Shown here: piece after piece, positions 17,202 through 25,617 of the stretch
Layout of the letters: each line of letters begins with the position of its first letter
Numbering within the stretch: position 1 is the stretch's first letter
DNA from: CALBPI01 sp038531945
GTDB taxonomy: Bacteria > Pseudomonadota > Gammaproteobacteria > Steroidobacterales > Woeseiaceae
Assembly (NCBI GenBank): GCA_038531945.1
Contig: JBCBBH010000003.1
Span: forward strand, 248,001 to 312,000
DNA: 64,000 nt
Direction: 5' to 3'
Translations under genes and position numbers: made by a program
The notes under the pieces: generated by a model
Seen by the model: the letters and a program-made list of their open reading frames with translations, nothing else
Database searches by the model: none
What the model was told of the DNA's origin: nothing

Positions 17202-18162
17202 TCCTTGACAAGTTGATCGCGAGACCGGTCAAGCCGAGCAGTGCCGGCGTGTCTCTTGTGATCAGGCGCGTGGAGATGCGTTCCAGGTAGCCCCGAAAGC
17301 GTCCCTTGTCGACAAAGCGTTCCCGAAAACCCGAGTTTTCAAAAAGCGACCGATTGGCAGGTATGATTCCGCCGCCGATGTACACACCGCCGTGTGCACC
17401 CATGGTCAGGGCGAGATTGCCCGCGACGGTCCCTAGAAAAGAGAAATATTGTTCGAACGTCGCGATGGCTGATGGGTCCCCTTTGTTCGCCAGCACGGAA
17501 ATTTCGGCGGCAGGGAGTCGGTTGTTGTGCAGTGTCTGGTGCAGAAGCGTTAGCCCTTCGCCGGAGAGCATGCGTTCTGCGGAGACGTGATAAAAACGGT
17601 CCCGTAGTGCGGACAGAATGCGAGCTTCCTCGTCGTTGGCCGCGGCCAGCGTTGCGTGTCCGCCTTCCCCAGGCACGGCCACATAGCGTTGGCCGGTGGG
17701 GATCAGGCTCGCGACGCCCAGCCCAGTCCCTGGGCCGATCAGAACGGAGGGTGCGCGCGGATCGGTTCTACCATTGCCGATCTCGATGTAGTCCCCCACC
17801 TCCAACATCGGTACGACATGCGCGAGTGCTTCGAAATCATTGATGACGACCAACTGGGAAAGGCCGAGTTGCTCGCGTAGCCCATTCACAGAGAACGCCC
17901 AATCGATATTCAGCAAAGCGACTTCGTCGCCAACGACCGGGCCGGCAATAGCCAGAATTCCGGCGGTTGGTGGCGGGCCGTCATAGCCATCCAGGAAGGT
18001 GCCGAGCATATCGTGGATTTCGACGTAGGCATCGTTGGTCAGTTTGCGGGTACCGTGAACCGATCCCCCGGGGGTCTCATCGTCATGCCAAACGGCGAGG
18101 CGCGAGTTGGTGCCGCCGATATCCGCGATAAGCCATCGATGTTCCGCTGTTGCTGCTTTCAC
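17194..18162 (-). CDS. glk: Glucokinase
   Basis: A 322-aa cytoplasmic sugar kinase, the same length as E. coli Glk. The ATP-binding start is LIADIGGTNSRLAVW. LAIAGPVVGDEV and INDFEALAHVVP hold the substrate and catalytic aspartate region, and IGPGTGLGVASLIP with VPGEGGHATL are the conserved glucokinase blocks. The start is GTG at 18162 because GAGGA lies 7 bases upstream; the frame continues upstream to 18300 but those codons are not like the family. It phosphorylates glucose to glucose 6-phosphate. Divergent from plsB. Confidence 0.95.
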   Translation of the reverse strand: MKAATAEHRWLIADIGGTNSRLAVWHDDETPGGSVHGTRKLTNDAYVEIHDMLGTFLDGYDGPPPTAGILAIAGPVVGDEVALLNIDWAFSVNGLREQLGLSQLVVINDFEALAHVVPMLEVGDYIEIGNGRTDPRAPSVLIGPGTGLGVASLIPTGQRYVAVPGEGGHATLAAANDEEARILSALRDRFYHVSAERMLSGEGLTLLHQTLHNNRLPAAEISVLANKGDPSAIATFEQYFSFLGTVAGNLALTMGAHGGVYIGGGIIPANRSLFENSGFRERFVDKGRFRGYLERISTRLITRDTPALLGLTGLAINLSRSG

Positions 18163-18300
18163 AGAAGCTTCCTCGTCTTGATTGCGTGGGATGATAGCGC
18201 AGCCGCCGCCAACCGACAGCGCGCCGCGGAAGGGCGGCTCAGGTAAACTACGCCCACGGCGGTTACAAGGAGCGTGGCCCCACCAGGGGAAAAGGCACAA

Positions 18301-20835
18301 GTGTTGAGTTGGGTTAGGCGTATATCGAGTCGGCTGATAAGCCGCGTGATCGGCCTCTGGGTGCGACCGGAGGTGAGTTCAGAGCAAACGCTGGAGGCGC
18401 TGCGTGCACTCCAGGCGGACCCGGCCGTGCGCCTGTGTTTCGTGCTGGAGACCGGGGGTATCGCTGATTCGGCAACCCTCGGCAGTGTTTGCGCGAAACT
18501 CGGCTTGCCAGCTCCGGATGCAGAGCTTGAGTTCGGCAATCGCCAGCTCGGTCGATCGATCGTTGTCCTTCGACCTTCGAAGGGCTTGTTCGTCCGCCGT
18601 CGCGCCCGGTATCAGTCCCCCCGGTTGACCGCTTTGATCGACGCTGCCGTCAGCATTCGCGATGCGGAACCAAAAACAGTAGACGCGCTGCCGCTCTATC
18701 TTGTTCCGGTTGGCATTTACTGGGGTCGAGCGCCAGGCAAACAACGAAGCTGGTTCACATTGCTGTTTAAGGAAGACTGGGAGGTTGCGGGACGTCTGCG
18801 TAAGCTGTTGACCACCTTGCTGCACGGGCGGCACACGCTGATGCAGTTCTCGCAACCGATGGCCATGGCGCCGATCCTCCGTGAAAATCTTGACGCGCCG
18901 CGCTCACTGCGCATGGCCTCACGCGTACTCCGGGTCCATTTTCGCATGCGTCGTGAGGCGACAGTCGGCCCGGATCTTTCCCATCGGCGCACGCTGGTTG
19001 GCGAAGTGATTGCCGACGCTGCGGTTCGAAATCTGATCGTCGAGGCGGGGCCGGCCGGTTCGCGCGCCCGGAACAAAGCCCGCTCGAAAGCGCAGGCCTA
19101 CGCGACCGAAATTGCTGCCGACTTGTCGTATTCGACGATACGTGTTCTCGAGCGATTGCTGTCCTGGCTTTGGAACCGTATTTACGACGGTATCCGGTTG
19201 GGCGGAACTGACCGCCTGCACGATGTGGCCGAGGGCAGTGAGTTGATTTACGTCCCCTGTCACAGGAGCCATTTCGACTATCTGCTCTTGTCCTACGTGT
19301 TGTACAAAGAGGGACTATCACTACCGTACGTGGCGGCAGGCATCAATCTCAACCTGCCGGTTGTGGGTGGCATTCTGCGTCGCGGCGGCGCGTTCTTCCT
19401 TCGTCGCAGCTTCAGTGGCAATCGACTCTACGCGACGGTGTTTCACGCCTACGTCAAAGCACTGCAAACACGTGGCTACCCGCTGGAATATTTCATTGAG
19501 GGCGGGCGCAGCCGCACAGGTCGTTTGTTACCGCCGAAGGGTGGCATGCTCAGCATGAGCATTCAGGCGTATCTCGCAGACCCGAGGAAGCCGGTCAAAT
19601 TCGTGCCGGTCTACTTTGGCTATGAGCGGTTGATCGAGGGAACATCGTTCATCAGCGAACTCCGTGGGGATACAAAACGCAAGGAGTCACTGTTCGGACT
19701 GGTGCGATCGCTACGTCGTTTGCGCGAGCCATTTGGCGAGGTGTACGTCAACATCGGCGATCCGATTGATCTCGAGGCGCATCTCGACTCGGTGCAGTCG
19801 GACTGGCGTGACACACTGCCCGAGCCCGGCGAGAAACCCGAATGGTTGTCCAATGCAGTCGACCAACTGGGCTGGGAAGTACTGGAGCGAATCAACAACG
19901 CAGCGGCAGTGACCCCTGTAAGCATGCTGGCAATGGCGCTGCTCGGTACGCCGCGACACTCGCTCGCGCTGAACGATCTGAAGTATCAGCTCTCGCTGTA
20001 TCAAAAGCTGTTTGCACAAACACCGTACAGTAGTGAAACGACGCTGCCGGAAATGACCGCCGACGAGATCATCGAGCATGGTATCGCGATGGATGTGATC
20101 GAGGTGGAGAAGGATAAGCTTGGTGAGATCGCGATGTTGCCCGCGAATCAGGCGGTGTTACTCACTTACTTTCGGAACAACATCCTGCACTTGAGCGCGA
20201 TTCACTCCACCATCGCCGCGTGTTTTATCAACGAGCGTACGGTCAGTGAGCAAGACCTGGAGCGTTTCGTGTCGTTGGTCGGTCCGTACATGCGAGCGGA
20301 GCTCAGAATGCGCTGGCGTGACAGCGATCTACCGAAGCTGGTGCGGATCATCATCAAGGTGTTCTGTTCCGCGGGCATGCTTCGACGCGACGGCGATGTG
20401 CTACGGCGTTTGCCGGCCGGAGCCCGAGAGGCGCACGCGCTGTCACAACTGGGACAGGCCGTTGTACCGATTTTGCAGCGCTATTTCATGACCATCGTTC
20501 TGATGCACCGCTATGGCAGCGGCAACCTGACGCAGAATCGTCTCGAGGCGCTGTGTCAACTCTGTGCGGAGAGGCTGTCTATTCTCTACGGTATGCGCTC
20601 GCCGGACTTTTTCGATAAGCGTTTGTTCCGCGGTTTTCTATCGACGCTGCGAGAGGCGGGCGTAACCACGCTGAATGCGGAGCGCTGCCTTGAGTACACA
20701 ATCAACTTTGATGCGATTGAAGAACAAGCCCGACGGATTCTCGGCGAACCCTTGCGGCAGGCAATTCTCGTTGTGACAGAGGTGCCGGAGGACTTGTCGC
20801 TGGAGGTCAGCGAGGAGCGGGAGGCGGCGGAGTGA
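18301..20835 (+). CDS. plsB: Glycerol-3-phosphate 1-O-acyltransferase
   Basis: About 844 aa, membrane-associated, catalysing the first acylation of glycerol 3-phosphate in phospholipid synthesis. The HX4D catalytic motif is HRSHFD (His321, Asp326). FFLRRSF, EYFIEGGRSRTGR and a KFVPVYFGYERL block complete acyltransferase blocks II-IV. The long N- and C-terminal extensions are those of PlsB. Start choice: GTG at 18301 has AAAGG 5 bases upstream; a GTG at 18274 has AAGGAG only one base away, too close to work well. The stop overlaps trhO by 4 bases. Confidence 0.93.
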   Translation: MLSWVRRISSRLISRVIGLWVRPEVSSEQTLEALRALQADPAVRLCFVLETGGIADSATLGSVCAKLGLPAPDAELEFGNRQLGRSIVVLRPSKGLFVRRRARYQSPRLTALIDAAVSIRDAEPKTVDALPLYLVPVGIYWGRAPGKQRSWFTLLFKEDWEVAGRLRKLLTTLLHGRHTLMQFSQPMAMAPILRENLDAPRSLRMASRVLRVHFRMRREATVGPDLSHRRTLVGEVIADAAVRNLIVEAGPAGSRARNKARSKAQAYATEIAADLSYSTIRVLERLLSWLWNRIYDGIRLGGTDRLHDVAEGSELIYVPCHRSHFDYLLLSYVLYKEGLSLPYVAAGINLNLPVVGGILRRGGAFFLRRSFSGNRLYATVFHAYVKALQTRGYPLEYFIEGGRSRTGRLLPPKGGMLSMSIQAYLADPRKPVKFVPVYFGYERLIEGTSFISELRGDTKRKESLFGLVRSLRRLREPFGEVYVNIGDPIDLEAHLDSVQSDWRDTLPEPGEKPEWLSNAVDQLGWEVLERINNAAAVTPVSMLAMALLGTPRHSLALNDLKYQLSLYQKLFAQTPYSSETTLPEMTADEIIEHGIAMDVIEVEKDKLGEIAMLPANQAVLLTYFRNNILHLSAIHSTIAACFINERTVSEQDLERFVSLVGPYMRAELRMRWRDSDLPKLVRIIIKVFCSAGMLRRDGDVLRRLPAGAREAHALSQLGQAVVPILQRYFMTIVLMHRYGSGNLTQNRLEALCQLCAERLSILYGMRSPDFFDKRLFRGFLSTLREAGVTTLNAERCLEYTINFDAIEEQARRILGEPLRQAILVVTEVPEDLSLEVSEEREAAE

Positions 20836-21755
20836 GTACCTGCCACGTCGTCGCGTTCTACGAATTTACGCGAGTCGGGTCGCCAAGAGTGCTCGGTGAG
20901 GCGATGCGCGCGCGCGCGACTGAACTCGATCTTCTGGGCACGGTTATCGTAGCGCCCGAGGGCCTCAATGCGACGCTGGCCGGTGATCACGAGCAACTGC
21001 ACGCGGCCTTGGATTGGTTGGCGAATCAGCCGGGGTTTTCGCGCCCCGTCGGTCGTTGGTCCGTGTCGGATAGCCCGCCTTTTCGACGCCTGCGAATCAA
21101 GTATCGCAAGGAGATCGTGTCGATCGGTCGCGACGATATCAACCCGGCCGATGGTCAGGGACGTCATGTCGATGCAGCACAGTGGAATCGACTTCTCGAT
21201 GACCCGAATACGCTCGTGATCGATACCCGCAACGATTACGAGATTGAAGTAGGCACATTTCCCGGTGCGGTAGATCCCAAGACTACAAATTTTCGCGAGT
21301 TCCTCGGGTTCGTTGAACGAGAGCTGGCAGAGGATCGGGAGCGACCGATTGCGATGTTCTGCACAGGTGGAATTCGTTGTGAGAAAGCGACTGCGGTGAT
21401 GCAGGACCTGGGATTCAGCAATCTGTTCCAACTCAATGGCGGCATTATCAAGTATCTCGATGAGGTCGAGGCGCAGCCTGAACTCGATAACCGCTGGCAC
21501 GGCGAGTGCTTCGTGTTCGATGAGCGAGTTGCTGTTGACGCAAAACGTGCGCCGGGCGGGTTTGTTCAATGCCACGGTTGCCGTCGTGCGCTTGGCCCCG
21601 AGGACCTTGCGCACCCGGACTACGAGCCTGGTATTTGCTGCGCAAAGTGCGTTGGACAACTGACCGATCAGCAGCGGCGGCAATTCAGTGAGCGCAAGAA
21701 GCAAGTCGCACTCGCCGAAGCTCGCGGCGAGCAACACATCGGCAAACGATTTTGA
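20832..21755 (+). CDS. trhO: tRNA uridine(34) hydroxylase, rhodanese-like
   Basis: A 307-aa protein of the TrhO (YceA) family. An N-terminal ferredoxin-like domain (APEGLNATLAG) precedes a rhodanese domain whose active cysteine is 177 in FCTGGIRCEK. A C-terminal Cys-rich block CHGCRRAL and CCAKC follows. The family makes 5-hydroxyuridine at the wobble position of tRNAs in an oxygen-dependent reaction. The GTG start overlaps the plsB stop as GTGA, so the genes are probably co-transcribed. Confidence 0.93.
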   Translation: MSTCHVVAFYEFTRVGSPRVLGEAMRARATELDLLGTVIVAPEGLNATLAGDHEQLHAALDWLANQPGFSRPVGRWSVSDSPPFRRLRIKYRKEIVSIGRDDINPADGQGRHVDAAQWNRLLDDPNTLVIDTRNDYEIEVGTFPGAVDPKTTNFREFLGFVERELAEDRERPIAMFCTGGIRCEKATAVMQDLGFSNLFQLNGGIIKYLDEVEAQPELDNRWHGECFVFDERVAVDAKRAPGGFVQCHGCRRALGPEDLAHPDYEPGICCAKCVGQLTDQQRRQFSERKKQVALAEARGEQHIGKRF

Positions 21756-21770
21756 CGAGCGGCGCCGCGC

Positions 21771-21998
21771 TTAGGCGTTTAGGTCGGGGATGATGTTGGA
21801 CTCGACCCGCGCTATGGCATCTTTGAGCTGCAATTTGCGCTTTTTGAGTCGACGGAGTCGGATCTGGTCCATTGTTGCGTCATGCGATAGCCGGTCGATG
21901 AGATCATCGAGATCTCTATGCATCACGCGCAACTCCTTGAGCTTTGCGAGCATTGATAGCTGCTCGTGCTCCAGAATTTCGGTGATGTTATCGTCCAT
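21771..21998 (-). CDS. YdcH family protein (DUF465)
   Basis: A 75-aa, highly charged, all-helical protein. It carries the family pattern: an acidic/His-rich first helix, a central DDLIDRLSHD, and a basic LRRLKKRKLQLKDAI helix. Small YdcH proteins are common in Proteobacteria and have no settled role. It lies six bases downstream of cysQ on the same strand and is likely co-transcribed with it. Confidence 0.85.
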   Translation of the reverse strand: MDDNITEILEHEQLSMLAKLKELRVMHRDLDDLIDRLSHDATMDQIRLRRLKKRKLQLKDAIARVESNIIPDLNA

Positions 21999-22004
21999 CT
22001 TCGC

Positions 22005-22784
22005 CTACGCTAGCCAGTCTCGTCCGCGACTCCCGATCACCATGAAGTGAGGGTTCAAGATGTCGTCTTTTGTATTATACGACAGCGGCATCCCATCGAG
22101 CGTCACGACCGCCCCACCTGCTGCCTCTACGACGGCCTGTGCGGCGCCGGTATCCCATTCCGAGGTCAGCCCAAGACGGGGATAGACATCCGCTTCACCC
22201 TCAGCCACGACACAGAATTTCAACGAGCTTCCCATGGCGATGATGTCGTGTTCGCCGATACCAGCAAGCCACTGTGCCACCGCGTCGCTCTGATGCGAGC
22301 GGCTGCCGACGACGCGCGCCGTGTCGGGCGTGGTTGCCGCGACACGAATCTGAGTCGCATCGCCGTTCGGTCCGAGCTTCCAGGCGCCCGTGCCAGCGCA
22401 GCCCAGATAGGTAATGCCCTGCACTGGCACATGCACAACTCCGAACACCGGACGGTGGTTTTCGATGCGGGCAATGTTGACCGTGAACTCACCGTTGCGT
22501 TTGACGAATTCCTTCGTGCCATCCAGTGGATCGATCAACCAGTAGTTTTTCCAGGTCTCACGCACTGAGAATTCCGGCAACCCCCCTTCCTCACTGATGA
22601 CGGGTGTGTGGGCGTCGTGCCGAGACAGCCCGTCGACGATCACATGGTGAGACGCGAGGTCCGCGCGCGTCAGTGGCGACTGATCCTCTTTCTCAGCGAC
22701 ATCGAAATCGGTGTTGTAGACCTCAAGAATGGCCTCGCCGGCGCGTTTGGCGAGCTCTATCGCCCATGGGTAGGGGTGTTGCAT
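22005..22784 (-). CDS. cysQ: 3'(2'),5'-bisphosphate nucleotidase CysQ
   Basis: A 259-aa inositol-monophosphatase-fold enzyme that removes the 3'-phosphate of PAP formed in sulfate assimilation. Metal and substrate motifs are in order: KEDQSPLTRAD near 35, ISEEGG near 64, WLIDPLDGTKEF near 82-93, and EWDTGAAQAVVEAAGG near 205. The ATG at 22784 is chosen because GGAG lies 6 bases upstream; a TTG four codons earlier has no such site. Confidence 0.93.
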   Translation of the reverse strand: MQHPYPWAIELAKRAGEAILEVYNTDFDVAEKEDQSPLTRADLASHHVIVDGLSRHDAHTPVISEEGGLPEFSVRETWKNYWLIDPLDGTKEFVKRNGEFTVNIARIENHRPVFGVVHVPVQGITYLGCAGTGAWKLGPNGDATQIRVAATTPDTARVVGSRSHQSDAVAQWLAGIGEHDIIAMGSSLKFCVVAEGEADVYPRLGLTSEWDTGAAQAVVEAAGGAVVTLDGMPLSYNTKDDILNPHFMVIGSRGRDWLA

Positions 22785-22843
22785 CGAATGCTCCAAAAAA
22801 ACTGCGCAAATGGTAGCAGGCAGGGCTTTGCTAGACTATCGGC

Positions 22844-23506
22844 ATGCGTCACGTCTTTTCGAACACCGACACCCTGCTTTTGGATATGGACGGCACCCTG
22901 CTCGATCTCGCCTACGATAATTTTTTCTGGCAGGAATTCGTGCCTGCCGCGTATGCGAAGACTCATGGCTTGCCAATCGAACAGGCATTGCCTGCTGTGC
23001 GTCAACGTATTGCACGCGAACGGGGCACGCTGAATTGGTATTGCCTGGATTTCTGGAGTGACACGCTATCGCTCGACATCATGGCCCTGAAACGAGCCTG
23101 TGATGATCGGATTGCTTACTTGGATGGTGCTGAGGATTTTCTGCGGCGCGCGAAGGCTGCCAACTACCGTTTGGTATTGGTGACGAATTCGACGCGTGCA
23201 TTGCTCGAGCTCAAAGATGAGAAAACCGGCGTCACTCAGTTTATGGACGAGATCTACAGCTCACATGATTTCAACGCACCGAAAGAGTCGCAGTCTTTTT
23301 GGCAGCGCTTTTCACAATCCACGGGTATTGATCGTCGCAGGAGCCTTCTGATTGACGATAGTGCGTCCGTGATTCGAGCGGCGAAGGTGTTTGGCCTCGG
23401 TGGCACGATTACGTTGACGCATCCCGACTCCAGAAGTCCTGCCCGGACGTCTACGCATGAGCCACCCGAAACAGATCGAGTGGCTAGTCTGCTGCAGGAG
23501 GACTAG
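22844..23506 (+). CDS. yrfG: HAD-type GMP/IMP nucleotidase
   Basis: A 220-aa HAD hydrolase. Motif I is LLDMDGTLLD near residues 12-21, motif II VLVTNST near 110, motif III the lysine of NAPKES, and motif IV LLIDDSASV near 165. The FWQEFVPAAYA and GTLNWYCLDFW sequences around residues 28 and 62 match YrfG, a GMP/IMP 5'-nucleotidase. It is convergent with rhlB, and their 3' ends overlap by 23 bases. Confidence 0.87.
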   Translation: MRHVFSNTDTLLLDMDGTLLDLAYDNFFWQEFVPAAYAKTHGLPIEQALPAVRQRIARERGTLNWYCLDFWSDTLSLDIMALKRACDDRIAYLDGAEDFLRRAKAANYRLVLVTNSTRALLELKDEKTGVTQFMDEIYSSHDFNAPKESQSFWQRFSQSTGIDRRRSLLIDDSASVIRAAKVFGLGGTITLTHPDSRSPARTSTHEPPETDRVASLLQED

Positions 23507-24857
23507 CTGATCTATCGCCTTTCGGTTTGCGTCTACGACGGCGCCGTTTCTTCGCTGGCGGCTTATCGCCGTCGGCGCGTTTCTCACTGTCAGCGCTGCG
23601 CGATTTTCTGGGTGGTCGTCCACCGCTTTTGTTTGCGCCGCGTCGCGGACCGCCGCGACGCGGGCGACGCGGTGCGATTTCGATTTCCGGCAAGGCCGAA
23701 TGGTCGAAGCTGGCGACAGGGATTCTGAACCCGATGTAACTCTCGATGTCGGGCAGTGACATCACGTAGTTCTCGCATCCGAAACTGATTGCCACGCCCG
23801 ATGCACCCGCGCGTGCGGTGCGACCAATCCGGTGCACATAGTCTTCCCGATCTTGCGGCAAGTCGTAGTTGAATACATGCGTGACGTCGTCGATGTGGAG
23901 CCCGCGCGATGCGACATCCGTTCCGATCAGAACTTTGAGCTCGCCGCTCTGAAACGCTTTGAGCATGCGTAAGCGTTTGCGTTGCGGCACATCGCCAGAA
24001 ATGGCTTGCGCGACAATACCGTTGGCATTCAGCGTGTCTTCCAGGCGCTCGGCTTCACGCTTGGTGTTCACGAAAACCATAGTTCGATCAATCGACAGAT
24101 CACCCATCAATTGGATCAGCAGCGGAATTTTCTCTTCGTTCGCAGGGTAGTAGATCGACTGTTCAACGCGATCCGCCGTGACCTTCTCAGGTTCAATGCG
24201 GACGAGCTGCGGGTCATTCATGTGTTCCGCGGCCAACTCCATCACTCGATACGATAGGGTTGCGGAGAACAGCAGATTCAGACGCTCGTCCGCTGCCGGT
24301 AAGCGACGCAGCAGGTAGCGTATGTCCTTGATGAATCCGAGATCGAACATACGGTCTGCTTCGTCCAGCACCAGAACTTCAGCGCGATTCATATGAAACA
24401 CGCGTTGTTTGAAGTAATCGATAATGCGTCCCGGGGTGCCGATCAGAACATCACAGCCAGCGGCGATTTTCGAGCGTTGTTTGTCGTAGTCTGTGCCACC
24501 ATAGGCGAGCGCGTTTCTAAGACCCGTGTGCTTGCCGAGAACCGCGGCGTCGTCCGCAATCTGGATCGCTAGCTCGCGGGTCGGTGCCAGCACCAGCGCG
24601 CGAATCCCGGTGTCACCGGATTCGACTTCGGGACTGCTTTTCAGCAGTTGGTTATACAGCGCGATCAGAAAGGCAGCGGTCTTCCCTGTACCGGTCTGTG
24701 CCTGACCCGCGACATCGTTTCCCTCGAGCGCAATTGGCAGTGTCTGTGCCTGGATCGGTGTGGCGTGTTCGAAACCGGCATCGCGGATACCTTGCATCAA
24801 CGAATCGGGTAGGGGGAGCGTTGCAAAGCTCAGCGTGGAGAGGTGTTCTTCTGACAT
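23484..24857 (-). CDS. rhlB: DEAD-box ATP-dependent RNA helicase RhlB
   Basis: A 457-aa DEAD-box helicase. The Q motif is ATPIQAQTLPIAL, motif I AQTGTGKT, motif Ia PTRELAIQ, motif II DEAD in VLDEADRMFD, motif III SAT, and motif VI HRIGRTARAG. The C-terminal ~70 residues are Arg/Lys/Gly/Pro-rich and probably bind RNA. RhlB works with the RNase E degradosome. The assignment to RhlB over other DEAD proteins rests on the sequence and on the conserved divergent order rhlB / trxA-rho. Confidence 0.92.
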   Translation of the reverse strand: MSEEHLSTLSFATLPLPDSLMQGIRDAGFEHATPIQAQTLPIALEGNDVAGQAQTGTGKTAAFLIALYNQLLKSSPEVESGDTGIRALVLAPTRELAIQIADDAAVLGKHTGLRNALAYGGTDYDKQRSKIAAGCDVLIGTPGRIIDYFKQRVFHMNRAEVLVLDEADRMFDLGFIKDIRYLLRRLPAADERLNLLFSATLSYRVMELAAEHMNDPQLVRIEPEKVTADRVEQSIYYPANEEKIPLLIQLMGDLSIDRTMVFVNTKREAERLEDTLNANGIVAQAISGDVPQRKRLRMLKAFQSGELKVLIGTDVASRGLHIDDVTHVFNYDLPQDREDYVHRIGRTARAGASGVAISFGCENYVMSLPDIESYIGFRIPVASFDHSALPEIEIAPRRPRRGGPRRGANKSGGRPPRKSRSADSEKRADGDKPPAKKRRRRRRKPKGDRSASPPAAD

Positions 24858-25283
24858 GCGTTTCGTCGTTATTCTCGGCTATGGATTCGGCTCATCGACA
24901 AAAACTGTCAAGCGAGCACTTGCAAATTTCGTCGCGACGGGGTGAAATTAGACCAACAACGCGCAACGACCGTTGCAAACACTATCCTGATCCAACTGGT
25001 TACGCCTCGCGGCGTGGCGCTGCAGAACTCAAAAAGAGCACTTGCAAGCCAGTCCCGGGCGTTGGAATCAATCGGAGCACGCTGCGATGAAGCGGCGTCA
25101 GGGTAGGTCAGGATCGACAGTAAGTCGTCTGAAAACCAACGGTTAAGTTGCAATAGTGCCTGATCTGGCGCGTCACGTCACCAAAGTTGGTAGGGGACCT
25201 TACGGTGGTGGACGCACAAACCAATCGATACGAATGTCTTTTCCACTTTATTTTCTCCACGCTTGTACCAAAGGGGTAGTCCA
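24858..25283. other. 426-base gap between divergent rhlB and trxA
   Basis: No convincing gene. On the minus strand a consensus -35 TTGACA (24911-24906) faces rhlB, but the -10 at the right distance is poor. A 12-base direct repeat GAGCACTTGCAA occurs at 24914-24925 and 25036-25047. A minus-strand frame of 81 codons (25153-24908) has no recognisable family. The trxA leader before 25270 is more AT-rich and probably holds its promoter. Confidence 0.4.
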
Positions 25284-25610
25284 TTGAGCGACAGAATCCT
25301 GCATACCACCGATGCCACTTTTCAGGCTGATGTTCTTGAATCTGACGTACCTGTCCTGCTCGACTTCTGGGCAGAGTGGTGCGGTCCGTGCAAGATGATT
25401 GCACCTTTGCTCGATGCGGCAGCAGAGCAATACGGCGACCGATTGAAGATCGTGAAGATCAATATCGATGAGAATCCGAACACGCCGCCCAAGTACGGAA
25501 TCCGAAGCATTCCCACGGTCATGCTGATCAAGGACGGCGCCGTGCAAGGGCAGAAACTTGGCGCGATGTCACAAGTCGCGTTGAACGAATTTATTGACGG
25601 CAACCTGTGA
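25284..25610 (+). CDS. trxA: Thioredoxin
   Basis: A 108-aa cytoplasmic disulfide reductase almost identical in layout to E. coli TrxA. The active site is WCGPCK with Cys33 and Cys36; VKINIDENP and the cis-proline of SIPTVML follow. It starts with TTG: AAAGGGG at 25270-25276 sits 7 bases upstream and no ATG is in frame nearby. Downstream rho begins within 10 bases, the usual trxA-rho order. Confidence 0.96.
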   Translation: MSDRILHTTDATFQADVLESDVPVLLDFWAEWCGPCKMIAPLLDAAAEQYGDRLKIVKINIDENPNTPPKYGIRSIPTVMLIKDGAVQGQKLGAMSQVALNEFIDGNL

Positions 25611-25617
25611 GAGCGAT

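Noticed and set aside
24908..25153. 81-codon minus-strand frame as a real gene
   Set aside because: No recognisable family, no ribosome site, and it ends inside the likely rhlB promoter; kept only as a note in the gap entry.
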